The position numbers and the translations under genes are program-made. The notes under the pieces were generated by a model. The model saw only the letters and a program-made list of their open reading frames with translations. It was not told where the DNA came from and did not search any database. From an uncultured Campylobacter sp. (GTDB taxonomy: Bacteria; Campylobacterota; Campylobacteria; Campylobacterales; Campylobacteraceae), in NCBI GenBank assembly GCA_938036585.1, contig CALHQN010000345.1, forward strand, positions 1 to 7,551: 7,551 nucleotides of DNA. The letters are read 5' to 3'. Positions 1-6,675 of the stretch are shown in pieces. Each line of letters starts with the position of its first letter. The first letter of the stretch is position 1.

Positions 1-593
1 TATTTGTCCCAATACCCGCCGCTTCTTGTGCTATAGCCGTCGTATTCGTCGTAAGCGGAATCGCTTTGCGCGCCGCCGTTTTCGTAATATGTGCCGTAAA
101 AGCTGCGCTCAAAGGTCGCAAACATCTGGCTTTGGATATGCTCGGGCAAGCCCAATCCGTCGCAAATCTGCGAGATCGTGCGCCGCTCCGCCGCGCTAAA
201 ACCGCGATCGACGTAGGCTAAATTTAAAAAGAAATAGATTAGTCCCGTTTTGCGGCTCGGGCTCGGGCGGTAGGTTTGGTTATACTTCTCGGCTAGCTCG
301 CGCACGTTTGCGAGGCTTTCTTTCTCGAGCTTATAGACGAGTTTCAGCGCCTCGCGTTCGCGCTCGCCGGCGCCCATTTGGCGCACCAAATCGTCTAAAA
401 TTTCGCTTATCATCGCAGCTTCGGACTCGCTTACGTGCCCGTCGCTTTTGGCAACCTTGGCTAGAAGCGCTACTAAAATTTTAGCCTCTGCTAGCTGCAT
501 TCGCGCCTTGCCGCGATAGCCGGAGTTACCGAAAACTCCGCCGATCTGAGCGAAAATATAAAGCGCGATTAAAAGAAATACGATGCCGAGCAC
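1..593 (-). CDS. TerB/DjlA-like DnaJ family membrane protein, 3' end cut by window
   Basis: This open frame starts directly after the purL stop and runs off the window; 197 codons are visible. The only early start is GTG at 591-593, one codon after the purL TAG. It gives an N-terminal hydrophobic segment (about residues 1-17, VLGIVFLLIALYIFAQ), then a helical TerB-like domain. Two acidic pseudo-repeats are visible in that domain, AKSDGHVSESE (about residues 46-56) and AYVDRGFSAAE (about 125-135), which is typical of TerB/DjlA proteins. A Gly/Ser/Tyr/Asp-rich stretch follows (EYDGYSTRSGGYWDK), as seen between TerB and a C-terminal J domain. The J domain with its HPD motif would lie outside the window and is not seen. 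DjlA-type proteins are inner-membrane co-chaperones that stimulate DnaK. In C. jejuni the gene after purL is annotated DnaJ-like, which supports the call by synteny. The Shine-Dalgarno is weak (GAAG, 8 bases upstream), so expression may depend on coupling to purL. Confidence 0.82.
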   Translation of the reverse strand, partial: MLGIVFLLIALYIFAQIGGVFGNSGYRGKARMQLAEAKILVALLAKVAKSDGHVSESEAAMISEILDDLVRQMGAGEREREALKLVYKLEKESLANVRELAEKYNQTYRPSPSRKTGLIYFFLNLAYVDRGFSAAERRTISQICDGLGLPEHIQSQMFATFERSFYGTYYENGGAQSDSAYDEYDGYSTRSGGYWDK

Positions 594-596
594 GCG

Positions 597-2792
597 CTAA
601 TCTTCGCTCTTTACGATCTTGGCAAACTCGCCGAAGTAAATTTCTTTTAGCGCGTTTATGTTTTTACGGACGGAATTTATGCGAAACTCTTCGCCGCCGC
701 TGGTGCCTAGGCGCATCAAGCTTAGCCCGTATTTTGCGGCCAGCTCTTTAAATTCCGCCTCGTCGCGCACGCCGAAAATCGCGCGCGAAAAGCTCTCGTC
801 GAAAATATCTCTACTATCGTCGCAGCTCATCTCAAACTCGCCGCCGATGCCGCCTACGCACGCCATCTTAGCTAGCGTAATCGCCACGCCGCCGATTCCT
901 ACGGAGTTTGCAAATTCCAAAACTCCGCTCCTGCCAGCCTCGATCGCGAAGTCCCACAAAGCGCGCTCTGCTTTTAAATTTAACTCAGGCAAGCTGCCTG
1001 CGACGCGGTTTTCCACCGCTTTCATATAAAGCGAGCCCGCAAAAACGCCCTTCGTATCGCCTACCAGATAGACGCTCACGCCGCTAGCGCAAAAATCGCT
1101 AGGGATGATCTCGCCCTCGTTCGTGCCCACGCAGACGATCGCGGGAGTGGGCTGGATGCTAACGCCGCCCGTTTCGTTATATAAGCTTACGTTGCCGCTT
1201 ACGACGGGGGTATTTAGCGCGGCACAAGCCTGCTTGATACCCTCGCAGCCCTGCGCGAACTGCCACATAACCTCGGGATTTTGCGGATTGCCGTAGTTTA
1301 GGCAGTCGGTGATAGCTAGAGGCGTCGCGCCGCTCATCGCGACCTTTCGCCCCGCCGACGCTACCGCTAGCGCCGCGCCTATGCGAGGATGGACGTAATT
1401 CATCCGCGTGTTGCAGTCCGCAGCCATCGCGAGTTTTACGCCGTTTTGCTTAACTCGCATCACCGCAGCGCCCAGCATGCCGGGACGCTTGGCGGAATTT
1501 AGCCCCACGTTGGCGTCATATTGATCGTAGATGTAGGATTTATTTAGCACTTCGGGGTCCTCAAAAATTTTATCAAACGCCGCGTCTAGCTCGCTCTCGC
1601 TTGCGCCGCAGCCGCATAAATTTTGCCGCACGATCTGCGCCATATATGCAGGCTCTTTTATCGGGCGATACAGCACGGGCGCAGCCTCGCTAAGCGGCTC
1701 GATCGGGATAACGCCCGCCAGCTCGCCGTGCCAAAAAAGCTCCATCTTGCCGCTATCCGTCACCTCGCCGATGACGGCGGCGTCGAGATCCCATTTGGCA
1801 AAAATTTCTTTGATTTTCTCCTCGCAGCCCTTTTTGGCGCAGATCAGCATACGCTCTTGACTCTCGCTCAGCATCAGCTCATACGGGCTCATCCCCTCCT
1901 CGCGCATCGGTACGCGGTCTAAATTTAACTTCATGCCGCTGCCGCTGCGCCCCGCCATCTCAAAGCTGCTTGAAGTAAGCCCCGCAGCGCCCATATCCTG
2001 GATGCCTACGACGTAATCTGTCTTAAAAAGCTCCAAGCACGCCTCCATCAGCAGCTTTTCGGCGAACGGATCGCCCACCTGCACCGTCGGGCGCAGAGAT
2101 TTGTTCGCGTCGTTAAAGCTATCGCTCGCCATCACGGCTCCGCCGAGCCCATCACGACCGGTCTTAGAGCCCACGTAGATCACGCTATTGCCCACGCCTT
2201 CGGCCCTGCCGTAGAAAATTTCATCCTTTTTAACGATACCTAGAGCAAAGGCATTAACCAAAATGTTGCCGTCAAAGCTCTTATCGAAGCTCGTCTCGCC
2301 GCCTATCGTAGGGATGCCCATGCAGTTGCCGTAGTGAGCGATGCCGGCAACCGCTCCTTTTAGCAGATAGCGCTGCTTCCTGGCATTCTCGCTTCTTCCT
2401 CGCACCTCGCCGAAACGAAGCGAGTTCATATTGGCCTCGACGCGCGCGCCCATCGTAAAGATATCGCGCAGTATCCCGCCCACGCCGGTCGCAGCCCCTT
2501 GAAACGGCTCTATGAAGCTAGGGTGGTTGTGACTTTCCATCTTAAAAACCGCAGCCATGCCGCCGCCGATGTCGATGACGCCTGCGTTTTCGCCGGGGCC
2601 CTGGATAACCCAAGGCGCCTTAGTCGGGAAGCCACTTAAATATTTTTTGCTCGATTTGTAGCTACAGTGCTCGCTCCACATCGCGCTAAAAATCCCAAGC
2701 TCGAGCAGATTCGGCTCGCGACCTAAAATTTTTAAAATTTTTTCATATTCTTCGTCTGAAATTTTATGTGCCGCTATCGTTTTTTTATCCAT
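597..2792 (-). CDS. purL: Phosphoribosylformylglycinamidine synthase subunit PurL
   Basis: Complete 731-residue protein. PurL is the ATP-dependent amidating subunit that converts FGAR to FGAM in cytoplasmic de novo purine synthesis. Family signatures are clear: [11 protein letters not shown] (residues 38-48), ESHNHPS (86-92) followed by the Gly-rich [12 protein letters not shown] (99-110), [10 protein letters not shown] (263-272), [10 protein letters not shown] (498-507) and SGNVSLYNE (532-540). The two halves repeat the same ATP-grasp-unrelated PurM-like architecture expected for the family. The length fits the small PurL type, which works with separate PurS and PurQ; neither is encoded in this window, and no glutaminase domain is fused. 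The ATG at 2790-2792 has AAGGG seven bases upstream (2800-2804). The stop is TAG at 597-599, followed after three bases by the GTG of the TerB/DjlA-like gene. A 64-base gap separates it from the upstream glycosyltransferase, so it may be partly independent of the glycan operon. No truncation or frameshift is seen. Confidence 0.98.
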   Translation of the reverse strand: MDKKTIAAHKISDEEYEKILKILGREPNLLELGIFSAMWSEHCSYKSSKKYLSGFPTKAPWVIQGPGENAGVIDIGGGMAAVFKMESHNHPSFIEPFQGAATGVGGILRDIFTMGARVEANMNSLRFGEVRGRSENARKQRYLLKGAVAGIAHYGNCMGIPTIGGETSFDKSFDGNILVNAFALGIVKKDEIFYGRAEGVGNSVIYVGSKTGRDGLGGAVMASDSFNDANKSLRPTVQVGDPFAEKLLMEACLELFKTDYVVGIQDMGAAGLTSSSFEMAGRSGSGMKLNLDRVPMREEGMSPYELMLSESQERMLICAKKGCEEKIKEIFAKWDLDAAVIGEVTDSGKMELFWHGELAGVIPIEPLSEAAPVLYRPIKEPAYMAQIVRQNLCGCGASESELDAAFDKIFEDPEVLNKSYIYDQYDANVGLNSAKRPGMLGAAVMRVKQNGVKLAMAADCNTRMNYVHPRIGAALAVASAGRKVAMSGATPLAITDCLNYGNPQNPEVMWQFAQGCEGIKQACAALNTPVVSGNVSLYNETGGVSIQPTPAIVCVGTNEGEIIPSDFCASGVSVYLVGDTKGVFAGSLYMKAVENRVAGSLPELNLKAERALWDFAIEAGRSGVLEFANSVGIGGVAITLAKMACVGGIGGEFEMSCDDSRDIFDESFSRAIFGVRDEAEFKELAAKYGLSLMRLGTSGGEEFRINSVRKNINALKEIYFGEFAKIVKSED

Positions 2793-2827
2793 TTTTTCGC
2801 CCTTTTCGCCGTTAAATTTAGGTTACA

Positions 2828-2833
2828 ATGATA
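2828..2833 (-). promoter_or_regulatory. Candidate -10 element for purL in the 64-base gap
   Basis: The gap 2793-2856 is the only real intergenic space in the window. On the minus strand it contains TATCAT, one mismatch from TATAAT, in an AT-rich setting (AAAATTTTAG just upstream). It lies about 35 bases before the purL ATG, a sensible leader length. Campylobacter sigma-70 promoters often lack a recognisable -35 box, and none is evident here. The site overlaps a small inverted repeat (GTTA at 2822-2825 and TAAC at 2832-2835), and the opposite strand also carries a -10-like TACAAT, so orientation is uncertain. Confidence 0.3.
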
Positions 2834-2856
2834 ACTAAAATTTTCTATCATTTCGA

Positions 2857-3612
2857 TTAATCTTCGCCCTTTTTAAGATACTTCTCGTAAAGTTTCGCCT
2901 CTTTTAAAAACGCGTAAAATGCGTTAATGTTTGCCGTGATAAATCCCTTGCGCCCGTCAAAAAGCGATCTGCGCAAAATGTACGATTTAAAAAACGCAAA
3001 CGGATAGATCAGCAAAAGCTTCGCAAGGCTCGGCTTTTTGCCCTTCTCAAAATCCCCCTGCGCGCGCAGCGTGGAGTAGTTGTTATTTTTCATAACGAGC
3101 TCGGCGATCGGCTTTTCGCTAAAATGGTTGATGCAAAATTTGCTCTTTTTCACCGCGCCTTTTATGATCGAAATTTGCGCGTGCACCCCCATATTTTTAT
3201 ACTCGCCGCACTCCTTGCGAAAGAAGCGGATGTGAGTGTTTTTGCGCACGAGATCGGAGCATTTGCGCCCCAGCGAGTATTCGTGAAATTTAATATCCAG
3301 CGCCGAGTAATCGCTCTGGCTCATAAACTCCTCTATCTCGCCCTTTAGCTCAGGACTTACCTCCTCGTCGCCGTCAAGATTTAGCACCCATTCGTTGCTA
3401 CATAGCGAAAACGCGTAGTTTTTCTGCACCCCCTCGCCCTGCCAGTCGTGGTGGTAAATTTTATCGGTAAATTTACGCGCGATCTGTAGCGTGGCATCGG
3501 TGCTGCCGCTATCGACAATTATGATCTCGGCAAAATCCGCCACGCTACGCAGCATACGCTCGATGTGGCGCTCCTCATTCATCACTATCGCATAAACGGA
3601 TGCTTTAATCAT
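2857..3612 (-). CDS. Family 2 glycosyltransferase, WaaE/KdtX-like (LOS core type)
   Basis: A 251-residue GT-A fold transferase. Visible motifs from the chosen start are NEER (12-15), the nucleotide-binding VDSGSTD (33-39), the aromatic/His segment HHDWQGEGVQKNYA (54-67), and LDGDEE (79-84), whose D80-G81-D82 is the expected metal/UDP-sugar site. The C-terminal LLLIYPFAFFKSYILRR (199-215) is a hydrophobic-basic segment common in WaaE/KdtX-like proteins and probably docks the enzyme on the inner leaflet of the inner membrane. That family typically adds a hexose to the LPS/LOS inner core; the donor and acceptor here are not determinable. The frame also has an ATG at 3643-3645, but I choose ATG 3610-3612: it has AAGGA seven bases upstream and forms an ATGA overlap with the stop of deacetylase B, matching the other junctions. 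It is the last gene of the tightly packed glycan block. Confidence 0.9.
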   Translation of the reverse strand: MIKASVYAIVMNEERHIERMLRSVADFAEIIIVDSGSTDATLQIARKFTDKIYHHDWQGEGVQKNYAFSLCSNEWVLNLDGDEEVSPELKGEIEEFMSQSDYSALDIKFHEYSLGRKCSDLVRKNTHIRFFRKECGEYKNMGVHAQISIIKGAVKKSKFCINHFSEKPIAELVMKNNNYSTLRAQGDFEKGKKPSLAKLLLIYPFAFFKSYILRRSLFDGRKGFITANINAFYAFLKEAKLYEKYLKKGED

Positions 3613-4400
3613 AGTTTGTTCCTTATCCTCGTAAATTTCAGCCAAAAATCAAAAAACCCCTCCGTGCCCAAAATGCCGATACGCTTTACGGCGTATTTGT
3701 CGTCGCCCGCTTCGTAAAGTCCGCGCTTGACGACCACTGCGCCTTTGAAATTTGATCTGGCGATATTTAAAATTTCGTCGTTAAATTTACCGTAGGGGTA
3801 GGCAAACACCTCACAAGGCTGAGCGCAAATACCTGCTACGCGAGCTTTGGACGTGATGATCTCGTCTGCTGCGAGCTTCGGATCGCTCGCGTAGGTAAGG
3901 TCTAAATTTACGTGGTGCATCGTATGCGCACCAAACTCCACCAGCCCGCTTGCTTGCATTTTTAAAATTTGCTCCTCGCTCAGCATCTGCGCAAGATGGG
4001 CGGTGTTAGCGCTCTCCCAGTCGTTTTGCACGGCGTCCGGCACCAAAAATATGCTCGCTTTGAAATCGTATTTTTTCAAAATTTCAAAGGCGCTAGTAAA
4101 GTTATTTTCAAACCCGTCGTCGAATGTGATGCAAACCGCCTTTTTAGGCAGCCGCTCTAACACAATTAGCTCGCCAAATTTAAAGCTTTTAAAGCCGTTT
4201 TTTGCAAGCCACGCGATCTGCCTTTCAAAATCAGCAGGTCTTAGCCGCCATTTGTCGAATTTATCGCCCTTGTGCTCCTCTACGCTATGATACATCAGCA
4301 CCCGCGCCTTATGCCAGCCCTGCGGGATCCGCCACCAGTTATACCGCAGCGAAACGCCTACCGCGGCGGCAAAGATCAGAAAGGCTACAAAATAAATCAT
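3609..4400 (-). CDS. Membrane-anchored CE4 polysaccharide deacetylase B (NodB fold)
   Basis: A 263-residue protein with an N-terminal membrane segment (about residues 2-18) and a CE4/NodB-type domain. Metal and catalytic motifs are present: TFDDG (92-96), with the putative base and metal Asp pair; HTMHH (159-163), an H(S/T)xxH metal motif; and FAYPYG (199-204), as in the IcaB/PgaB-like branch. The AGF-type fourth motif is altered to SNF (216-218), unlike its paralogue. CE4 enzymes remove N-acetyl (sometimes O-acetyl) groups from hexosamine-containing glycans. The setting among glycosyltransferases suggests a LOS or surface-glycan intermediate as substrate, which is inference. There is no basic residue before the membrane segment, but RYNWWRIPQGWHKAR follows it; the positive-inside rule therefore favours a cytoplasmic catalytic domain rather than an exported one. 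Its ATG overlaps the upstream stop as ATGA, with GGAGAG eight bases upstream, and its own TGA overlaps the next start. Peptidoglycan as target is a less likely alternative. Confidence 0.9.
   Translation of the reverse strand: MIYFVAFLIFAAAVGVSLRYNWWRIPQGWHKARVLMYHSVEEHKGDKFDKWRLRPADFERQIAWLAKNGFKSFKFGELIVLERLPKKAVCITFDDGFENNFTSAFEILKKYDFKASIFLVPDAVQNDWESANTAHLAQMLSEEQILKMQASGLVEFGAHTMHHVNLDLTYASDPKLAADEIITSKARVAGICAQPCEVFAYPYGKFNDEILNIARSNFKGAVVVKRGLYEAGDDKYAVKRIGILGTEGFFDFWLKFTRIRNKL
3620..3624 (-). promoter_or_regulatory. Ribosome binding site that fixes the family 2 glycosyltransferase start
   Basis: AAGGA on the minus strand, seven bases before the ATG at 3610-3612 and inside the last codons of deacetylase B. 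It favours this start over the in-frame ATG 33 bases further upstream, which would add MAEIYEDKEQT, residues not expected before the family's first beta-strand (SVYAIVMNEE). Confidence 0.7.
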
Positions 4401-5455
4401 CTGAATTTCTCTCCGTTTTTATAGACGAACTCGCGCCACTCATAATCTTCGCTAAGCGTCAAGCCAAACGTTAGCTCCAGCATAAATTTAGATACGCGCG
4501 TGGCATTTACGATTTCTAGCGCCCTAGCCCGCCCATTTCTGCCGATAGCCTCTAAATTTCCGTTTTGCAAGCATTCTTTAATCTTAGCAAAACAATCCTC
4601 TACATCGCTAAAATATACGACATCGCGCCCGTTCGCAAAAAGTCTATCCAAGCCCCTTATAGCGGGACTGAATGTGCAAACTCCGCACCCCATAAATTGA
4701 GCCATTCGATCGGATGAGTATAAAATTTTATTTTGATTCGGTTTCCAAACGCCGTCATCCGCGTTAAAATTTATCGCTATTTTAGAGCGCGAAATTTCTT
4801 GCTGAAACCGCTCCCCAAACACAAAGGGCTCGCCTAAACTTCCGTAAATTTTAATCTTTATGCCCTCTTTGGCGCATAGCTGCTTTAGAGTCTCGATAAA
4901 TTCCTTTCTGTTAGGCAGGTAGTCGTTGCCGATATAAAGGACGTCGTAGCTCTTTTCCGACTCAAAATTCCTATCTAATGCGGAATCCGAGATATTCGGC
5001 ATAAACGAAACTAGGGTGTTTGGATTGCGGCGCGAAATTTCCGCCAGATCCGTGGCGTTCGTGCAAAAAAAGGCATCGGCCAGGGAAATTTTATTAAAAT
5101 CGCCGCTATCGGCACTTCTTAAATCCGCATACCACTGGATTATTTTGATCTTCGGCAGTAGCTTTTTGATGTGGCTTAGAGTATCAAATTTTATCTTTTC
5201 GGCCTTGCCGATTAGAAGCAGATCGGCGCCGATGTTTTCGCAGATGCGCACGAGCTTGTCGTTCATCTTCTCTAGCCCGCTATTTTTCAGCCCGCAAAAA
5301 CGCAGGCTCCGCTCCCAATCGCGGTAGCTAAAATCATAGACGAAGTGCCCGCCGCGAACGAGTCCGTGGCTGATCTTGCGCTCCATGCCGTAGAAAAAAC
5401 TACCGTCGTCGTATTCGTTAAAAATGCCGCAATGCACGATCTTTAGGCTTCGCAT
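4397..5455 (-). CDS. CgeB/DUF3880-like GT-B glycosyltransferase
   Basis: A 352-residue protein with a two-Rossmann GT-B layout. The N-terminal half begins with the strand LKIVHCGIF (4-12), contains ADLLLIGKA (77-85) and KIIQWYADLR (104-113), then SLADAFFCTN (124-133). The C-terminal half contains YDVLYIGND (170-178) and IKIYGSLGE (201-209). It ends with SDRMAQFMGCGVC (248-260) and a helix with IGRNGRARAL (304-313), a pattern characteristic of the Glyco_trans_1_2/CgeB-like group. Such enzymes are presumed retaining glycosyltransferases; donor and acceptor cannot be told from sequence. No signal peptide or membrane segment is seen, so it should act at the cytoplasmic face. Its start overlaps the end of the family 4 transferase by 13 bases, with GAGGAG five bases before the ATG. 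Its TGA overlaps the start of deacetylase B as ATGA. I am sure of the fold class but not of the substrate. Confidence 0.85.
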   Translation of the reverse strand: MRSLKIVHCGIFNEYDDGSFFYGMERKISHGLVRGGHFVYDFSYRDWERSLRFCGLKNSGLEKMNDKLVRICENIGADLLLIGKAEKIKFDTLSHIKKLLPKIKIIQWYADLRSADSGDFNKISLADAFFCTNATDLAEISRRNPNTLVSFMPNISDSALDRNFESEKSYDVLYIGNDYLPNRKEFIETLKQLCAKEGIKIKIYGSLGEPFVFGERFQQEISRSKIAINFNADDGVWKPNQNKILYSSDRMAQFMGCGVCTFSPAIRGLDRLFANGRDVVYFSDVEDCFAKIKECLQNGNLEAIGRNGRARALEIVNATRVSKFMLELTFGLTLSEDYEWREFVYKNGEKFR

Positions 5456-6675
5456 AACAGCTCCTCGTAGTAATTTTTAAGCGAGCTGATATAATTTTGC
5501 AGCGTCAAAGTTTGCTTAAGAACGGCGTGTTTTTGCGCGAAAGCCCGGGCGTATTTGCCGTAAGTGCGGTAAATTTCATCGATCTTGGCGCCCAGATCCG
5601 CCGCCTCGCATAAAAACTCCTCGCTTAAAATCTCCGAAATTCCGCCCACGCGGGTAGATATCAGCACGGGCGAATAAAAAATACCTTCGATCAAAATCAC
5701 CGGAAAGCCCTCCTTGCGTGAGCTGATGACGTGCAGGTGCGACGCGGCAAGAGCAGCCGCAACGTCGTCGCAAAAGCCGCACAGCCGCACCCTATCCTGT
5801 AAATTTAGCGAATCGATTAAATTTTGTAAATTTTGCCTCTCGCCGCCCTGACCGTAAATTTTAAGCTCAAAATCGAATTTTAGCTCGCTTGCGGCGCGGA
5901 TCAAAAGATCAAAACCCTTGATCTTATCGAGCCTGCCGACCGCAACGATGCTAAATTTAAAATTTCCTGCCTCTGCGTTTGCGCCCTGTTGTGATACGAA
6001 TACACTGCTAGTCTTATTTTGCGATGCGTCCGCATCCAAAGCCCTATCTTGCGATACACTTGCTCCATCAAGCGTATCTTGCGACGCAAATGCAACGCCG
6101 GTCATATTTTGCGACGTGTCCGCAGTACCAGCCGAGTCGCCGCATGCGTCTTTTGTTTCCTTGAGCGCTTCGTCTGCGGCACTCTCCGTATCCTTGCAGC
6201 GCGCGAGAATTTCATGATTTGCAAACTCCCGCCGCGGCTCTATGCCGAAATATATCACCTTCGCGGCATGATTTATCGTGGTTGCGACCTTGCGCGAGGC
6301 TGCGATGACATTTCGCACGCGATCAAAAACGGGCGCTTTGCGATCGTTGTGCTTGGTCGCAACGAGCTTAAGATTTAAAAATTTTTCAACCACAAAGCCG
6401 ATCTGTGCAGCTTTGGCGCCGTGCGAATGTAAAATTTCAAATCCGCCCGAGCGTAAAAACCGATAAATTTCAGCGAACAAAAACGGATTGTAGCGCTTGT
6501 CGCGGCTTTTGTACTCATAAATTTGCACGCGAGCATCCAGACGCTGCAAAAACTCGCATCTAGCAGGCACGATGAGCGCCACCCGCTCGCTTTTGCAAAG
6601 CTCATTTAACGAGTCGATCACGATCTTTTCGACGCCGCCGTAAAATCTGGAGCAGCAAAGATAGGCGATTTTCAT
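5443..6675 (-). CDS. Family 4 glycosyltransferase with repeat-containing interdomain insert
   Basis: A 410-residue GT-B retaining glycosyltransferase. The N-terminal acceptor domain starts MKIAYLCCSRFYGGVEKIV, with the GGVE loop at 13-16 typical of GT4. It contains ILHSHGAKAA (81-90) and ends near KVIYFGIEP (139-147), the usual lead-in to the interdomain linker. The C-terminal donor domain resumes at FSIVAVGRLDKIKGFDLLI (241-259); R248 and K253 are the likely nucleotide-sugar phosphate contacts. The EX7E motif is E322 to E330 (EGFPVILIE), and RVGGISEIL (342-350) follows. Between the domains, roughly residues 150-238, lies an extra Ala/Ser/Asp/Gln-rich stretch containing five 10-residue repeats (181-230). 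Most GT4 enzymes have only a short linker there. It probably transfers a hexose or hexosamine to a LOS or lipid-linked glycan; the substrate is unknown. The ATG overlaps the deacetylase A stop (ATGA), with AAGGG nine bases upstream. The stop is TAA at 5443-5445. Confidence 0.92.
   Translation of the reverse strand: MKIAYLCCSRFYGGVEKIVIDSLNELCKSERVALIVPARCEFLQRLDARVQIYEYKSRDKRYNPFLFAEIYRFLRSGGFEILHSHGAKAAQIGFVVEKFLNLKLVATKHNDRKAPVFDRVRNVIAASRKVATTINHAAKVIYFGIEPRREFANHEILARCKDTESAADEALKETKDACGDSAGTADTSQNMTGVAFASQDTLDGASVSQDRALDADASQNKTSSVFVSQQGANAEAGNFKFSIVAVGRLDKIKGFDLLIRAASELKFDFELKIYGQGGERQNLQNLIDSLNLQDRVRLCGFCDDVAAALAASHLHVISSRKEGFPVILIEGIFYSPVLISTRVGGISEILSEEFLCEAADLGAKIDEIYRTYGKYARAFAQKHAVLKQTLTLQNYISSLKNYYEELLCEA
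5461..5466 (-). promoter_or_regulatory. Ribosome binding site of the CgeB-like glycosyltransferase
   Basis: GAGGAG on the minus strand, five bases before the ATG at 5453-5455 and inside the last codons of the upstream family 4 transferase. It is the strongest Shine-Dalgarno match in the operon and supports the start that creates the 13-base overlap. Confidence 0.65.
5987..6136 (-). repeat. Five in-frame 30-base tandem repeats coding for a Ser-Gln decapeptide
   Basis: Five abutting 30-base units (plus-strand boundaries 5987, 6017, 6047, 6077, 6107, ending at 6136). Four units begin TTTTGCGA or TCTTGCGA on the plus strand; the unit at 5987 has decayed to TGTTGTGA. On the coding strand each unit gives ten residues with Ser-Gln at places 8-9 (S188, S198, S208, S218, S228), mostly followed by Asn or Asp. 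Four of the five Ser-Gln pairs use the same codons, TCG CAA. By eye, pairs of units match at about 18-20 of 30 bases, so the array is old or diverging. The preceding residues 171-180 (LKETKDACGD) may be a sixth, more decayed unit. Being a multiple of three, copy changes would not break the reading frame. Confidence 0.88.

Noticed and set aside
2770..2800. A7 and A6 runs around the purL start as a phase-variable switch
   Set aside because: Short A runs at Lys codons are common in this type of genome. Campylobacter contingency tracts are usually G/C runs of eight or more, and purL is a housekeeping gene. The longest G runs I noticed are five.
2822..2835. GTTA...TAAC inverted repeat as an operator such as a purine repressor site
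   Set aside because: The arms are only four bases, it resembles no operator I can name, and AT-rich gaps give such matches by chance. It is noted only as context for the candidate promoter.
3613..3645. Longer start for the family 2 glycosyltransferase at 3643-3645
   Set aside because: It would add 11 residues before the first beta-strand and a 37-base overlap. The ATG at 3610-3612 has AAGGA at ideal spacing and the same ATGA junction as neighbouring genes.
5987..6136. CRISPR-like array
   Set aside because: Units abut with no unique spacers of constant length, only about eight bases are well conserved, and the whole array is translated in frame within a glycosyltransferase.
5918..6378. Plus-strand open frames across the repeat region giving Cys-Asp-rich repeats
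   Set aside because: They lie antisense to the family 4 transferase and are open because the 30-base repeat lacks stops in several frames. The sense frame continues into clear GT4 motifs on both sides; the plus-strand frames show no domain or ribosome binding site.
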